NCBI RefSeq assembly: GCF_036077095.1
Contig: NZ_CP107960.1
Span: forward strand, 310,001-374,000
DNA length: 64,000 nucleotides
Reading direction: 5' to 3'
DNA from: Streptomyces sp. NBC_00376
Lineage (GTDB): Bacteria; Actinomycetota; Actinomycetes; Streptomycetales; Streptomycetaceae
Below the pieces are notes generated by a model that had not been told where the DNA came from, did no database searches, and was given only the letters and a program-made list of their open reading frames with translations. Of the stretch, positions 1-9,869 are shown one piece after another (within the stretch, counting starts at the first letter, position 1; each line of letters opens with the position of its first letter). Made by a program: the position numbers and the translations under genes.

Positions 1-1
1 C

Positions 2-415
2 CCCGTCCTGTCGACCCCGGACGCGGTGTGTGAGCTGCGCAAGGCTGCCGCGGGACAGCCGGTCGACGTCGACGCGGTTCATGAGCGGTTGACCGAGGTG
101 GGCTTGTGCTACTCCGAGGACCAGGAACCGGATCGGCACATCGTGTCCCAGTCGGCCCACGCGGCTACGGCCTGGCTGCGGCTGCTGGCGGGGCGGAAGC
201 TGCGTACCACGGCCGATCTCGAAGGCGACGACCAGGAACTGGTGCCGTCGTTCGCCCCATCGGCGTTCACGCGAATCGTCGACCTCCTGGCCTGGACCCG
301 GTCGGACCAGATGTATTTTCACTGGGAGGACGCCATCGCCGATTCCGAGGACTGCGATCTTCCGGCCGCGATACACGAGCTCTGGGCGATACACGTGGAG
401 ATCAGCGGCTGGTGA
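2..415 (+). CDS. Hypothetical protein, 5' end outside window
   Basis: The reading frame is open from the first bases of the window and ends at TGA 413-415, so only the C-terminal part (about 137 residues) is visible and the start lies upstream. The fragment is acidic, rich in Asp/Glu and Trp, with no signal peptide or membrane segment. The family was not recognised. The dense, biased third-codon GC supports real coding. An internal ATG at 26 exists but the frame upstream of it also reads as protein. Confidence 0.5.
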   Translation, partial: PVLSTPDAVCELRKAAAGQPVDVDAVHERLTEVGLCYSEDQEPDRHIVSQSAHAATAWLRLLAGRKLRTTADLEGDDQELVPSFAPSAFTRIVDLLAWTRSDQMYFHWEDAIADSEDCDLPAAIHELWAIHVEISGW

Positions 416-643
416 CCACCGTAGGCGCTGGAGCTGCCACCGCGCTTGTTCTGACTGATGAACCCGCGAGAAGAACCGCTGCCGTCGGCCTCCGGATCGA
501 CTCCCTGTTCACCTTCACCAACCACCCCAGCAGGCCGACGGCTTGCTCATGCGATCATACGGGCGGCTCTCGATAGGCCGGTACACAGTCAACTGATCAG
601 ACGGCCGAGCCATCGAGCAATCGAACGAGAACGGGAGTGCGGT

Positions 644-1771
644 GTGAGCGGGGCTGGGGGGCAGGACGGGTCGTCCGTGTCCGAAGAGGAGTGGGAGCGG
701 TTCCTCCGTGAATCGGTGACGGGTGCGGCCGGGGCACCTGTGGAGCCTTCGGCGCGCGCCCGTGAGGTGGAGCGGCGGCTGCGGGACCGTTCCGGGCAGC
801 CGGAAGGCTGGCGTACGTACTCGCCGGCCCAGCCCCGGCGCAGGACAGGCTGGCACGTGACTGGGCTGGTGTCGATCCTGGCACTCCTTGTCGTGGCGCT
901 CTTCCCGCAACAGGTGGTCGGCTGGTTCGGTGGCGACGACGGCGGGCAGGACGGGGCGCCGCTGGCCGCCGAGTCGGAAAGCCCGCGGGAGGCTCCCGGC
1001 GCCGAGCGGGATCTGCGCCCTACCCTCGCCGAACCCTTCCGGGGTTCGCCTGCCGCCCGCTGGGCCGACGGAGCGCCAGGGATCACGGTGCCACCGGCCA
1101 AGGCGACCGGCTGGATGGACGCCGCCCAGGTCGAGCGGGCACTGCGGCAGAGCAGGGACTTCCTGGTGGCCGCGGGGCTCGACTCCCGTGTGCTGCGCGG
1201 CGAGCGGCCCACGAAGGCGATCGCTCTGCTGAACCCGCACCAGAAGGACGTCCAGGAGTATCTCCGTACCGCCCTGTCGTCGTCAGCGCCCACCGACAAA
1301 TCCGACCCGCTGCTGTTGTTCAGCCGTTTCCAGCCGGAGCAGTCCCGACTGGTCGGTGACGTGGTCAAGACACGCGGCCGTCTCACGTACCGGGAAGGGA
1401 AACAGGGGTCGGTCGAGGTGACGGCGGACGTCACCTTCGTGTACCCGGTCACCCCGGCGGGCGACGACGAACGAGACGCCGAGGTCGTCGTCCGTACGAT
1501 CGTGCGGCGCCAGGTGGTGATGAGTTGGGACGACCCGGCCAAAGTCATCACCGAACCAGGCACGATGTCCCTTGTCTCCTACGCGCTCGACATGACCAAC
1601 GGCGGCTGCTCCGCCCCGACCGGCTACTTCGTGCCACCTTTCGGAACGGCCGACGAGCAGCCCGCCGGCAAGGCCCGCCAGGTCGATCCGTACGACCGCA
1701 GCAAGCCCATCGACACGGGCAACGGGACAACGACCGCGGGTAACAGCTGCGCGACCGCCACCCGCTCCTAG
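644..1771 (+). CDS. Single-pass membrane protein of unknown function
   Basis: The frame is open from 458, but GTG 644 is the better start because a GGAG lies seven bases upstream and the protein then begins with an acidic SVSEEEWERF stretch. The 375-residue product has a cytoplasmic N-terminal region of about 68 residues, one hydrophobic helix at about residues 70-94, and a long C-terminal domain with a Pro/Glu-rich linker. This is the layout of Streptomyces anchored extracytoplasmic proteins. The C-terminal domain looks soluble and carries two Cys (CSAPT, NSCAT) that could pair outside the cell. No enzymatic motif was seen. It stands alone between a hypothetical gene and an IS630 relic. Confidence 0.7.
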   Translation: MSGAGGQDGSSVSEEEWERFLRESVTGAAGAPVEPSARAREVERRLRDRSGQPEGWRTYSPAQPRRRTGWHVTGLVSILALLVVALFPQQVVGWFGGDDGGQDGAPLAAESESPREAPGAERDLRPTLAEPFRGSPAARWADGAPGITVPPAKATGWMDAAQVERALRQSRDFLVAAGLDSRVLRGERPTKAIALLNPHQKDVQEYLRTALSSSAPTDKSDPLLLFSRFQPEQSRLVGDVVKTRGRLTYREGKQGSVEVTADVTFVYPVTPAGDDERDAEVVVRTIVRRQVVMSWDDPAKVITEPGTMSLVSYALDMTNGGCSAPTGYFVPPFGTADEQPAGKARQVDPYDRSKPIDTGNGTTTAGNSCATATRS

Positions 1772-1858
1772 TCTTCTGAGTCAGGAGCGGGCCGCTCTCG
1801 AGGGGTGGGTGCGGCGCCGTTCGACACCGCACGCGTGGTCCCTGCGGTGCAGTAGGCG

Positions 1859-2345
1859 GTGTCGCTGATCTGGCGTGCGTTCGGCCCGCAGCCGCACCGC
1901 TCGGAGACGTTCAAACTGTCGAAAGATCCGCACTTCATCGACAAGCTCCACGACGTCGTCGGACTCTGCCCGGACCCGTCTGAGAGAGCTTTGGTGTTCT
2001 GCGTCGACGAAAAGTCGCAGACCCCCTGTTCGCCGCTCTGGAGGTCACCACCGACAATGTGATCGGTTCCCTGCACCTCCGCCACCGCACCGAGGAGTAC
2101 AAGAAGTTCCTCATCAAGCTCGACAAGGAAGTCCCGGCCGGTCTCGGGGTCCACCTCGGATCGTCCTGGCTCAACCTGGTTGAACGCTGGCTTGTCGAGC
2201 TGACGAGCAAGCAAATACGGCGAGGCGTCCACCGATCCGTGCAAGCCCTGAAGAAGGACATCCGTAACGGGATCGCCGCATGAAACACCGACCCCAGGCC
2301 CTGCGCCTGGACGAAGACCGCAGAGAGCGGATGCTCTGCCAACGA
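1859..2345 (+). pseudogene. IS630-family transposase relic
   Basis: Pieces of one transposase lie in successive frames. The first (1859-2062) holds the conserved block RSETFKLSKDPHFIDKLHDV followed by the first catalytic Asp region (CVDEKSQ). The next (about 2030-2283) matches the C-terminal half (TEEYKKFLIKLDKEVPAGL, then SSWLNLVERW and RRGVHRSVQALKKDIR). The last bases encode a WTKTAE remnant. The segment between the first Asp and the EVPAG block is largely deleted, removing the second Asp, so no active enzyme can be made. A second relic of the same lineage lies near 44.9 kb. Confidence 0.85.
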
Positions 2346-3205
2346 ACACGTCCGGTTAGGCGGGCGGAATGGGAAAGCCGACGCCCGAAAGGGTGCACGG
2401 CGTCCCGTGCCCGACCCAGCTCTCAGCGGGCTCCTTCGAAAGAAGAGCGGGGGGTCCGCCCGCCCCGGGTCCGCCACCGACATCGTCGACCGGAGGATCC
2501 CACAACCGCGGCCTCACCCGCTGGGCCCGCGGCCTGGGTCGCACGTATGCAGCAGCGAACCGGGCGGCGAGCCTCCGCTGCTCGTACGGTCGGGCACGGG
2601 TGCCCTGACATGACGGTGCTCATAGGCCGGCCCTGCGGTCACTTCGTACGTTCCACCGGGCCAACCCACCCGTTGGACCAGAACATCCAGACCGCAACCA
2701 CCGCCCGACCCGGCAGCGCGACCATCGCGTCCTCGCGGACCTGGTCGACGGCTCGTGTTCATGACGTACGACTGCTGCGCTTCGACGGAGGGCGTACCGT
2801 CGCCTCGCCACGGACCGGGCAGGGACGTCCCCGAGGGGTGCGATCGCCGGGATGGAGGTCTTGCGGTCACTCCAGAACCAACACGTGCAGCCGTAGCGGC
2901 GTCCTGCCGTGTGCCCGGCCCCTCGTAGCATTGGCCTCGGACAGATCGTGAGGGCGCTCAGAAGTCCTAACGGACCTTCCAGGGGTGTGGGTTGGCACAG
3001 GGCGAAGCCATGGGGAGTCTATGACAGGCTGTGGGACATGCACGCTGCACCGAGGAGAACGACCGCACCGCTGCCGTGACCTTGCCCCTCCGGTCCGGAC
3101 GGTTCCTGGGAGGTCTGTACCGACCCGCCCTGAACCTGTGACCGACTCCGGTGGAAGGTAAATCCGCTCGACAGCGGCCCTCGGCACCCGGCAAAGTGGC
3201 CGTCC
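2346..3205. other. Gap with no recognisable gene
   Basis: Several open frames cross these 860 bases on both strands, but none has a credible start, family motif or consistent codon usage. The sequence follows an IS630 relic directly and is probably eroded debris. Confidence 0.5.
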
Positions 3206-3946
3206 GTGACAAGCAGTGAGCTGTGGACCCGTGCGACCGCCGACCGCTACGACACTGAAGAGATCGAGATGTCCTCGGCCGCCGTTCTAGGACCGACTCT
3301 CGCCTTCCTCGCTGAGCTCGCCGGAGACGGCCGGGCCCTGGAGTTCGCCATCGGAACCGGACGGGTGGGCGTCCCACTCCGGGAACGTGGTGTGCCGGTA
3401 GTGGGCATCGAACTGTCTGAGCACATGGCAGCGGTGCTGCGGCGCAAGATCGACGAGGACACGCTCCCGGTAACTGTCGGGGACATGACTTCCACCGTCG
3501 TCCCCGGCGAGTTCACCCTGGTCTATCTCGTCTACAACACCATCACGAACCTGCTGACTCAGGACGAGCAGGTCGAGTGCTTCCGCAACGCCGCACGCCA
3601 TCTGAAGCCCGGCGGCCGATTCGTCATCGAGCTGGGTGTACCGCCGCTGCGGTTCCTGCCGCCTGGCCAGGTCGCGGTGCCGTTCGACGTCTCCGAGCAT
3701 CATCTCGGCTTCGATACCTTCGACCTGGTCGAGCAGATTCTCGTCTCGCACCACTTCACCCGCGAAGGCGACGACGGCCGCTACCGCCGTGACAACTCCC
3801 GGCACCGGTACGCCTGGCCGGCTGAGCTCGATCTGATGGCACGGATCGCCGGGTTGGAGCTGGAACGTCGCGTCGCGGACTGGGACGGGGCGCCGTTCAC
3901 CCAGGACTCCGCGAAGCACATCTCCGTGTGGCGCAAGCCAGCCTGA
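3206..3946 (+). CDS. Class I SAM-dependent methyltransferase
   Basis: The 246-residue product has the Rossmann methyltransferase order: motif I with an altered glycine loop (ALEFAIGTGRVGVPL), the acidic end of strand 2 (VVGIELSEHM), motif II/III (VGDMTS), and motif post-I with LKPGGRFVIELG. The C-terminal third is specific and gives no substrate clue. The start is GTG 3206, which precedes a typical LWTRATADRYD opening (Y-D spacing as in small-molecule methyltransferases). The gene stands alone, so a role in secondary or detoxifying metabolism cannot be distinguished. Confidence 0.85.
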   Translation: MTSSELWTRATADRYDTEEIEMSSAAVLGPTLAFLAELAGDGRALEFAIGTGRVGVPLRERGVPVVGIELSEHMAAVLRRKIDEDTLPVTVGDMTSTVVPGEFTLVYLVYNTITNLLTQDEQVECFRNAARHLKPGGRFVIELGVPPLRFLPPGQVAVPFDVSEHHLGFDTFDLVEQILVSHHFTREGDDGRYRRDNSRHRYAWPAELDLMARIAGLELERRVADWDGAPFTQDSAKHISVWRKPA

Positions 3947-4366
3947 GGTCGGCCACCGGGCCGTCGGCGTGCGCCGTGCCTGCCTTGAACCTCCGGTCGA
4001 AAGTTCAGGCGTCGCCAGCAGGTCAGTGCACCAGGAGATCAGCGCAGGGCGTTGATGCCGAGCCCGTTGCCTCCCGGGCCAATGCCTCGGTGCACCCGGC
4101 GACCGGGGTGCCGGTGAGGATCAGGTGTTTGGCCGCCGGGCGGTCGGGCCCGACCGCCCGAGGCGGATCGTCTCCCGAGTTCTCAACGACGAACCGACAG
4201 CGCTGGTCCGGTCCGGCGTGCAGTCGGAGCCCTTGCAGGGAACGGCCTCGCGATCAGCACGGCGCCCCAAATGACGAGTCGCCCCGGGCGTGAACGCTCG
4301 GGGCGGCAAGGGCCTTCGTGCCTGGTACTCATCTCGACTGAGACGTCGTGCGGCCTGTCGTCCCGG
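3947..4366. other. Gap with no recognisable gene
   Basis: No reading frame in these 420 bases carries a recognisable domain. The sequence separates the convergent ends of the methyltransferase and the small minus-strand gene. No strong terminator hairpin was spotted. Confidence 0.4.
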
Positions 4367-4735
4367 TCAATCCAAGAGCTGTGCGCCCTGGACTGCTTCG
4401 CGCTCAGCCGCGAACTCGTCGAGGAGTTCGAACAGGACCTTGATCGCGTGCCGCTCGTCCTCAGGCGGAAGGTCCCAGATGTCGTTCCAGCCGTTCGGGA
4501 AGGCGACGTGGAGGACCTGGCCGGGCCAGGCGTGGCTGCAGGTATGTCCGCGACGGGCGACGAGCCAGTCGTGCCAGCCGGTGAGCCCATATCCACCATG
4601 CCTGAGGGCGTGCTGGTCATAGCCGGTCAGGAACGCGGTCAACAGGTGGAAAGAGGTCTTTCCGACGAACATGCCGGGACGTTGGCCGACGCAGGCGAAG
4701 TACTCGCGTTCGGTCATTTCCGACAGTGGTTTCAT
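4367..4735 (-). CDS. Conserved hypothetical protein (122 aa)
   Basis: The product begins MKPLSEMTEREYF and is rich in aromatic residues (WHDWLVARRG, WNDIWDLPPEDERHAI). The ATG at 4735 is preferred to the longer frame because a purine-rich GAGGGG sits about ten bases upstream. There is no signal peptide or membrane helix. The sequence resembles small Streptomyces proteins of unknown function, often of this length. No catalytic motif was identified. It is followed on the same strand by nothing obvious, so it is probably monocistronic. Confidence 0.65.
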   Translation of the reverse strand: MKPLSEMTEREYFACVGQRPGMFVGKTSFHLLTAFLTGYDQHALRHGGYGLTGWHDWLVARRGHTCSHAWPGQVLHVAFPNGWNDIWDLPPEDERHAIKVLFELLDEFAAEREAVQGAQLLD

Positions 4736-4831
4736 ATATGTTCGCCCCTCGCGATCAACCGCCGACCTTTCAAGGCTCGACGGATCGCCCGGAGTCTCCT
4801 CCACCCCGGACCTCGTCGGACCGAGTAATTG

Positions 4832-5812
4832 TCAAGACCTGCGGATGGGATCCACACCGACCCAGCGGTGGTAGGAGTCCACGTCGACGTTGCTGCCACA
4901 CACGATGGTGACTACGTGTCGGCCGACGAAGCGTTCACGGTCTTCGAGGATCGCCGCGATGCCGAGCGCGGCCGACGGTTCGACGACGAGGCCGGCGTGG
5001 TCGAGGAGCGCCCGCATACCGGCGGTGATCGATGCCTCCTGGACCAGGACGGCGTCGTCAGCGACCAGGAGGAGGTCGTCCAGGACGGCCGGGATGGGGC
5101 GCCGGCCGGCTACGCCGTCGGCGATGGTGTTGGTCGAGTCGGTGGTGACGACACGCCCTTGGTGCCACGAGTGTGTCATCGCCGGTGCGCCCAGCGGCTG
5201 GACGCAGATCACCTCGACTTCGGATGCCAATGCCTTCACCACATGGCCCACGCCGGTGGCCAGCGCCCCGCCGCCGAGAGCAATCAGAACGGTGTCGAAC
5301 GACGGTGCGGTGTCCACCAGTTCCAGGCCGATGGTCGCCGCGCCTTCGCAGGTCTCGATGTCCAGGCTGTCTTCGAGCAGCCGGATGCCGTCGTACCGTG
5401 CGATGGCGGCCGCCCGCTCGCGCGCCGTCTCGTGATCGCCGTCCACCAGCTCCAGCCTGGCGTCCAACGCGCGGATGCGATCAAGCTTGGCCACAGTTGC
5501 AAAGCGGGATGCCACGACGGTGACATCGAGCCCCCGGCCGCGACCGGACCAGGCAAGGGCCTGGCCAAGGTTGCCCGCGCTGGCGCACACCACGGCCGGC
5601 GAGCCGTTGTCGGCGAGCAGGCTCGCGACTACCTCGGTGCCGCGGGCCTTGAAGCTGCGGACCGGGTTCGCCGTTTCGAGCTTGATGCTCACCGTGCATC
5701 CGAGGCCGGGCTCCAGCGCCTCGCAGCGGTACAGCGGAGTGTCGCGAAATATCGGATCGATTACCCGGCGAGCCGCCCGGATCCGAGCAGTGTCGAGGCG
5801 CGTCTCATGCAC
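4832..5812 (-). CDS. PLP-dependent threonine/serine dehydratase-like enzyme
   Basis: The 326-residue protein belongs to the fold-type II PLP enzymes. The Schiff-base lysine lies in VRSFKARGTE, the substrate/cofactor loop is SAGNLGQALAW, and the phosphate-binding glycine loop is GGGALATG. These fit threonine or serine dehydratases and related ammonia-lyases or racemases. It lacks the C-terminal ACT regulatory domain of biosynthetic threonine deaminase, so a catabolic role is more likely. The frame is open far upstream into transposase debris. GTG 5812 is the best start because the dehydratase homology begins there (HETRLDTARIRAA). The ribosome site is weak. Confidence 0.85.
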   Translation of the reverse strand: MHETRLDTARIRAARRVIDPIFRDTPLYRCEALEPGLGCTVSIKLETANPVRSFKARGTEVVASLLADNGSPAVVCASAGNLGQALAWSGRGRGLDVTVVASRFATVAKLDRIRALDARLELVDGDHETARERAAAIARYDGIRLLEDSLDIETCEGAATIGLELVDTAPSFDTVLIALGGGALATGVGHVVKALASEVEVICVQPLGAPAMTHSWHQGRVVTTDSTNTIADGVAGRRPIPAVLDDLLLVADDAVLVQEASITAGMRALLDHAGLVVEPSAALGIAAILEDRERFVGRHVVTIVCGSNVDVDSYHRWVGVDPIRRS

Positions 5813-5883
5813 GACACAGCAGCGTAGCGTCACCGGCGCTGTTCCATGAGCAACTGTCAGGATTTGCAGGTGATTGAGGTGCG

Positions 5884-6870
5884 TCACGCTGCGGCGGGTT
5901 CCTCGGGGCGTTCGACGAGGCGACCGTTCTCGAAGCCGACGCCGACGCTGGCTCGGACGAGGGCGAGGGCGAGGGCGACGGCGTGGGGTGCGGTGACCTC
6001 GCACCAACGGGCCTGGGGCGAACTCGACGGGTTTGAACACCATCGCAAGTGCCGCAGCCGGACTGCCCGCGCCGCAAGTGACCTTGGTGTGGAGCTTGAC
6101 CGCGGAGAAGGACGACTCGATCGGATTCGTGGTCCGCAGGCGAATCCAGTGCCCGGCCTGGAAGTCGTAGAACGCCAGCAGTTCTTCCCAGTCGTCGACG
6201 ATCTCCGCGACGGCCTTGGGGAACTTGACGCCGTAGGTCTTCGCGAACGCCTGGATCGCCTTCTCGGCGTGCGCGCGGTCCTCGGCGTTGCAAATCTCCT
6301 GCATCGCCTTCGTCGCGCCCGGCTGTGCGGACTTCGGCGGGGCACTCGTGAAATTCCGGGCCTTGTGCGCCCCGCACCGCTGGTGCCGGTCGCCCGGGAA
6401 CACCTCGGCCAGCGCTCCACAGCCCATCGCGCCGTCGCCGACGAACAGCTCGGGGTCGCGCATGCCCCGTCGGCGGCAGTCGCGCAGCAGGTCGGCCCAC
6501 GACTCGGCCGACTCACGCAGCCCCTCGGCCAGCGCGATCAGTTCCTTGGCGCCGTGCAACTGCACGCCCATCAGCACCAGGACGCAGGAGAGGCCAGCCC
6601 GTGCAGGTAGAGCAGCGGCAACACCTCACTGGCCTTGGGTGACTTGCGGCACCACGGCGGCAGGATCTTCGAGGAGAACGGCATCCGCTCGCCGGTGGCC
6701 GCATCCACCCTCTTGTCGTTCACGCGCGGGGCCGTGGCTTCGACAGAACCGGCGCCCGCCCAGCGCCATCCGTCTCGGCGGCTAACTCGGCTATTTTCTG
6801 GCTGACTTCGGCCTCCAGCGCGGCAGCGAACATCCGCCGGGCACCCTCGCGGACCGCCACCGTCGGCGCC
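5884..6870 (-). pseudogene. IS256-family transposase relic
   Basis: Reading from the right, the pieces are: an N-terminal block REGARRMFAAALEAEV (about 6870), a junction block with VNDKRVDAATGERMPFSSK and LPLLYLHGL (6600-6720), then a gap of roughly 70 residues that includes the first catalytic Asp, then LMGVQLHGAKELIALAEG (6577). The rest continues through a DGAMG/HQRCGAHKARN core and the NPIESSF glutamate region. The C-terminus (VTAPHAVALALA to VERPEEPAAA, ending 5884) is in another frame. Deletions and at least two frameshifts make it inactive. It abuts the dehydratase promoter region. Confidence 0.85.
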
Positions 6871-7010
6871 TCCGGATCAAGGCAGCACCCGCCTCCAGGA
6901 CTTGGCCGCGGCCGTACGGGCTTCCAGGTCGGCGAGCGACTGGCGGCAGTTCCGAAGCGCTCTTCCTGTAGTCGAGGTGGGTCTGGCCTCCCGCTTCGGA
7001 CGCACCCGTC

Positions 7011-7277
7011 ACCTTCACCTCGTACGGCGCCGACGAGCTGGTCGACATCGAGCGCCGCCAGAGCGCCCGGGACGGTTACGAGTGCGTGCCCGCCTCGCTG
7101 GAGGCGCTGCGCCGCCACTTCGCCGGGGTCGACCGCGGCCCGAGCTTCGGTAACGGGCGCTACGCCCGCACCGTGCTCGAACAGATGATGACCAGCCAGG
7201 CCGGGCGGCTCGGGTCCGTCCCGGGCGCCGGCACGTACCAGCTGCGGCTGCTGCTTCCCGAGGATGTGACGGAATGA
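7011..7277 (+). pseudogene. C-terminal fragment of an EccA/CbbX-type AAA+ ATPase
   Basis: The frame reads TSYGADELVDIERRQSARDG, then RHFAGVDRGPSFGNGRYARTVLEQMM, ending at TGA 7275-7277. This is the typical C-terminal lid domain of AAA+ proteins of the CbbX/EccA group, including sensor-2-like FGNGRYAR. Walker A and B motifs and everything upstream are missing, replaced by IS256 debris. The next frame overlaps its stop by ATGA, as in an operon. Together with the mycosin relic downstream, it indicates a former type VII secretion gene cluster. Confidence 0.75.
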
Positions 7278-7853
7278 CGGAGGAACACGAGCTGACCGGC
7301 AGGCATCCGTGGAGCGGCCGGTGTGCCACCTGCTTCAAGGCCTTCAACCCCGCGTGCCCGCGCGCGGTGCTGGACGAGAGCACGCAGGAGGTCCCGCGGC
7401 GGCCGGCGGAGCCGGTGCCGCCGCTGACCTCGATGTCCCAACGCCGTACCACCGCCAATCCCCCCACACCCGAGAGCCCAGCTGCGTCCGGGAACCCCGG
7501 GGACACCGCCCGGCCGAGGGCCACCGCGCAGCCCACTGCCGCCTCCCGCCCCCTTGGGCACCACCGCCTCCTCGGGCCCGGTCGCTTCCGCCGAGGAGCA
7601 CCGTGTGCCGGGACGTTCCTCGGCCCCACTCCGTGACCCGCGCCTCCCGAGGACGGACGCGTCGACCGGCCCGGCCCCGTGGCGGGAGCGCACCGCACCG
7701 CACCCGGTCCCCGATACGGCCCCCGCACCCGGTACGGCGGTCCGCACGCGCACCGCGACGCCGGGCGCTGCACCGGCCCGTGCCCCGCGCCCCGGTAGCG
7801 CCGCGCCCGGCAGGGCCGGGGCCGCGGCCACGGAGGGAGGCACGTCCCGATGA
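7274..7853 (+). pseudogene. Pro/Ala-rich hypothetical protein, frameshifted
   Basis: The frame starts at ATG 7274, overlapping the stop of the AAA+ fragment, and encodes MTEEHELTGRHPWSGRCATCFKAFN with a CxxC pair. It then becomes Pro/Thr/Ala-rich. Near 7550 the Pro-rich coding continues in a different frame to a TGA at 7851-7853. That stop overlaps the ATG of the mycosin relic, so the original gene was translationally coupled at both ends. The function is unknown. Its position suggests an accessory component of the type VII secretion operon. Confidence 0.5.
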
Positions 7854-8813
7854 CCCGGCCGCCCCGTGGGGCAGTTCGTACCCTCCCGTGCTGCTGGCCG
7901 CCATCCTGACCGCGGCCGGACCGCTCCTCGCCGCCTCGCCCGCCGCAGCCGACATCGGCCTGCCCCGGATCCCCACTGCCCCGCCCCGGGCCGGTGGCTG
8001 CGTCAACCCTTCCCGGCAACATCGTGTCGACGTCCCGTGGCCGCAGCAGTACATCACTCCGTGCCGCGCATGGGACACACCCCGGGGCGCGGGCGTCACC
8101 GTCGCCGACCGCGCCGCCGGGATCGACGCGGCCGTTGCCCGGCGTGCGCGCGTCATCGATGTCCCGATCGCTCTGGCCCGGAGCAGCCCGGCGCTCGTCG
8201 CGGCGGTCCGTGACGAGAGACGCCACGGCACGGTGGTGATCGCCCCGGCGTACGCGTCGGGCGGCACGGTCACGGGATCCGAGGACGCCCCCGCCCCGGC
8301 CGCCTATCCGGCCGCGTTGCCGGGCGTCCTGGCCGTCGCCGCACTCGGACCGGGCGGTGCCCCGGATCGGAAGCTCGCACCCCGCACCGCGCCCGATCCG
8401 GCCGCGCCCGGCGATGCCGTGATGAGTGTCGGCCCCGGGGGGTACGGGCAGCTTCACCAGCAACGGCGCCGAGCTGGCCGCCGCCTCGCGCCGCCTCGCT
8501 CGCCGTCGCCGCACACCCGGATCCGACGCCCACTCAGCTATCCGACCACCTCACCGCTACGCCGTATCACATCCCGGCCAACAAGGCGCTGGTCGGCGCG
8601 GGCACGGTGGACCCGACAGCGGCCGGCACCGCCCCGACCCCCGATCCCTCGGCCGACCCGTCCCCCAGGATCCGGCAGCCCTCCGCATGCCACCCCCCCG
8701 AGGCTCACTCCGGCCGCACCACGGCCATCGCCATCACCTCCGCCGCCGGGATGACCGTCCTGATCACGGGCTTCGCCGCGTTCACCCTCCCCCGGGACCG
8801 ACGTCGGGGCTGA
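7850..8813 (+). pseudogene. mycP: Mycosin (MycP) subtilisin-like protease relic of a type VII secretion locus
   Basis: The start MTRPPRGAVRTLP runs, after a one-base shift, into a signal peptide (LLAAILTAAGPLLAASPAAAD). Next come a mycosin-like motif (QHRVDVPWPQQY), a short catalytic-domain remnant (ARVIDVPIALARSSPALVAAV, PAALPGVLAVAALGPGGAP), a remnant of the serine region (SFTSNGAELAAAS), and a C-terminal membrane anchor (AIAITSAAGMTVLITGFAAFTLP). Coding moves through frames 2, 1, 2 and 0. The catalytic Asp, His and Ser motifs are deleted or altered. Mycosins process substrates of ESX systems at the membrane. This copy is dead. Confidence 0.8.
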
Positions 8814-8989
8814 CAGCCGGGAGGATCGGCGCCGTAGGCGGTACGCCACCGGGCACGGGCCGGCGCGTCGGGCTGCTGGTGGCCCGGCACCGGCCCGTCC
8901 TGCCGCGTCAGGAGGCCGGAACGTCGGCGATGCGAGAGGCGACGCCGGGGGTGGTCGTGATGACGGGCGCACCGCCCATCGGCCGGTCT

Positions 8990-9148
8990 GCGGCGGGCCT
9001 GAGACCGGATGCGCTGGCAGGGCCTGTCGCCGTGGATCCCGCGCAGGTCGCGGTCGATGACCACGACGTCGTACGCGTTCACGTCGAGCCTGGCTGCGGC
9101 GGCCAGGCCGTAGTGCGCGACATCGACGGCTGTTGCTCCATTCAGCAG
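8990..9148 (-). pseudogene. Response-regulator receiver-domain fragment
   Basis: On the minus strand the sequence reads ATAVDVAHYGLAAAARLDV followed by YDVVVIDRDLRGIHGD and RPCQRIRSQA. This is the alpha1 to beta3-alpha3 segment of an OmpR-type receiver, with the phosphoacceptor Asp in VVIDRDLRGIHGD. Coding then degenerates. Neither the second half of the receiver nor a DNA-binding domain follows. It is only a fossil of a two-component system. Confidence 0.6.
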
Positions 9149-9491
9149 GGCCGGTAGATCCCTTCGGGATCGTCGTGGGCCGATGCCGCGAACTCCTCGA
9201 AGCCCAGGTTGCCGATGCTCAGATTCGCGTAGACCTCGTGAACCCCTGCGGGAATGGTGCGGAACTCGCGCCCGAACTCGGTCAGTTGCTCGTAGTCCTC
9301 TTCGTCCACGCAGTCCTCCCCGCCCAGACCGGATCGTTGATGAAGTGGATCTGCGCCTCGTACTGCCTGTCTCCCCAGGGCTCCATCAGCGCCGCCGCCA
9401 GATCCCGCCACGCCCGGTCGTCGTCGTAGTCGGTCCTGACGACCAAGGCATCGAACTCGTCGCGGCGTGACACAACGGGCAACGTTCCCAT
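9142..9491 (-). pseudogene. DUF6924-like hypothetical protein with one frameshift
   Basis: The N-terminal part from ATG 9491 (MGTLPVVSRRDEFDALVVRT, then DYDDDRAWRDLAAAL) continues to NDPVWAG. The C-terminal part (EDYEQLTEFGREFRTI to LSIGNLGFEEFAASAHDD) lies in another frame, ending at 9142. Joined, they give a protein of about 115 residues resembling DUF6924 proteins, whose function is unknown. One indel near 9310-9330 separates the parts. It could be a true pseudogene or a sequencing error. Confidence 0.6.
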
Positions 9492-9869
9492 GAATCTCTC
9501 TTCTCGGTGACTATCAGTGAGCTGTGCCGTGACTGTCTCATGGGCCGTCCGTCACGTCCCGTGGGGACCGGCGTTCCACCCGGGAGTTGACTGCGCAACC
9601 CGGCCATGAATGCCCTCCGCCTGAGCGAACACACCAGCAGTGCCGCTGGCCTCCGCCACCACGCCCGCGACAGGCCGGGGGCCTTGCCACCCCGGCATCG
9701 CATGAACAGCGAGGGGATCACGGTCGACGGCGAGGCGAAGCCGGTGGGAGCCGCCGCCACCGCCGCTACGAGCGCAAGGCGGAACACTTCCTGGCCTTCG
9801 CCGGTATCGCTGCGGCGCTCATTTGCTTTCCGGCGCCTCTCGCACCAGGCGTGAAGCGGCAGGCTGCCG
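9492..9869. other. Gap with no recognisable gene
   Basis: These 378 bases lie upstream of two minus-strand genes. The open frames here show no domain, and no clear promoter could be assigned. Confidence 0.4.

Noticed and set aside
2280..2951. A 223-codon plus-strand frame
   Set aside because: It starts in the IS630 relic, is dominated by Arg/Pro/Ser/Thr and shows no family similarity.
4832..6577. A single 581-codon minus-strand frame joining transposase and dehydratase sequence
   Set aside because: The fusion is accidental: IS256 homology stops being in frame near 6000, the next 180 bases encode Arg/Pro-rich nonsense, and dehydratase homology begins at 5812.
7309..8754. A 481-codon frame across the type VII secretion relics
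   Set aside because: Only its middle part matches mycosin. Both ends are read in the wrong frame, so it is not one gene.
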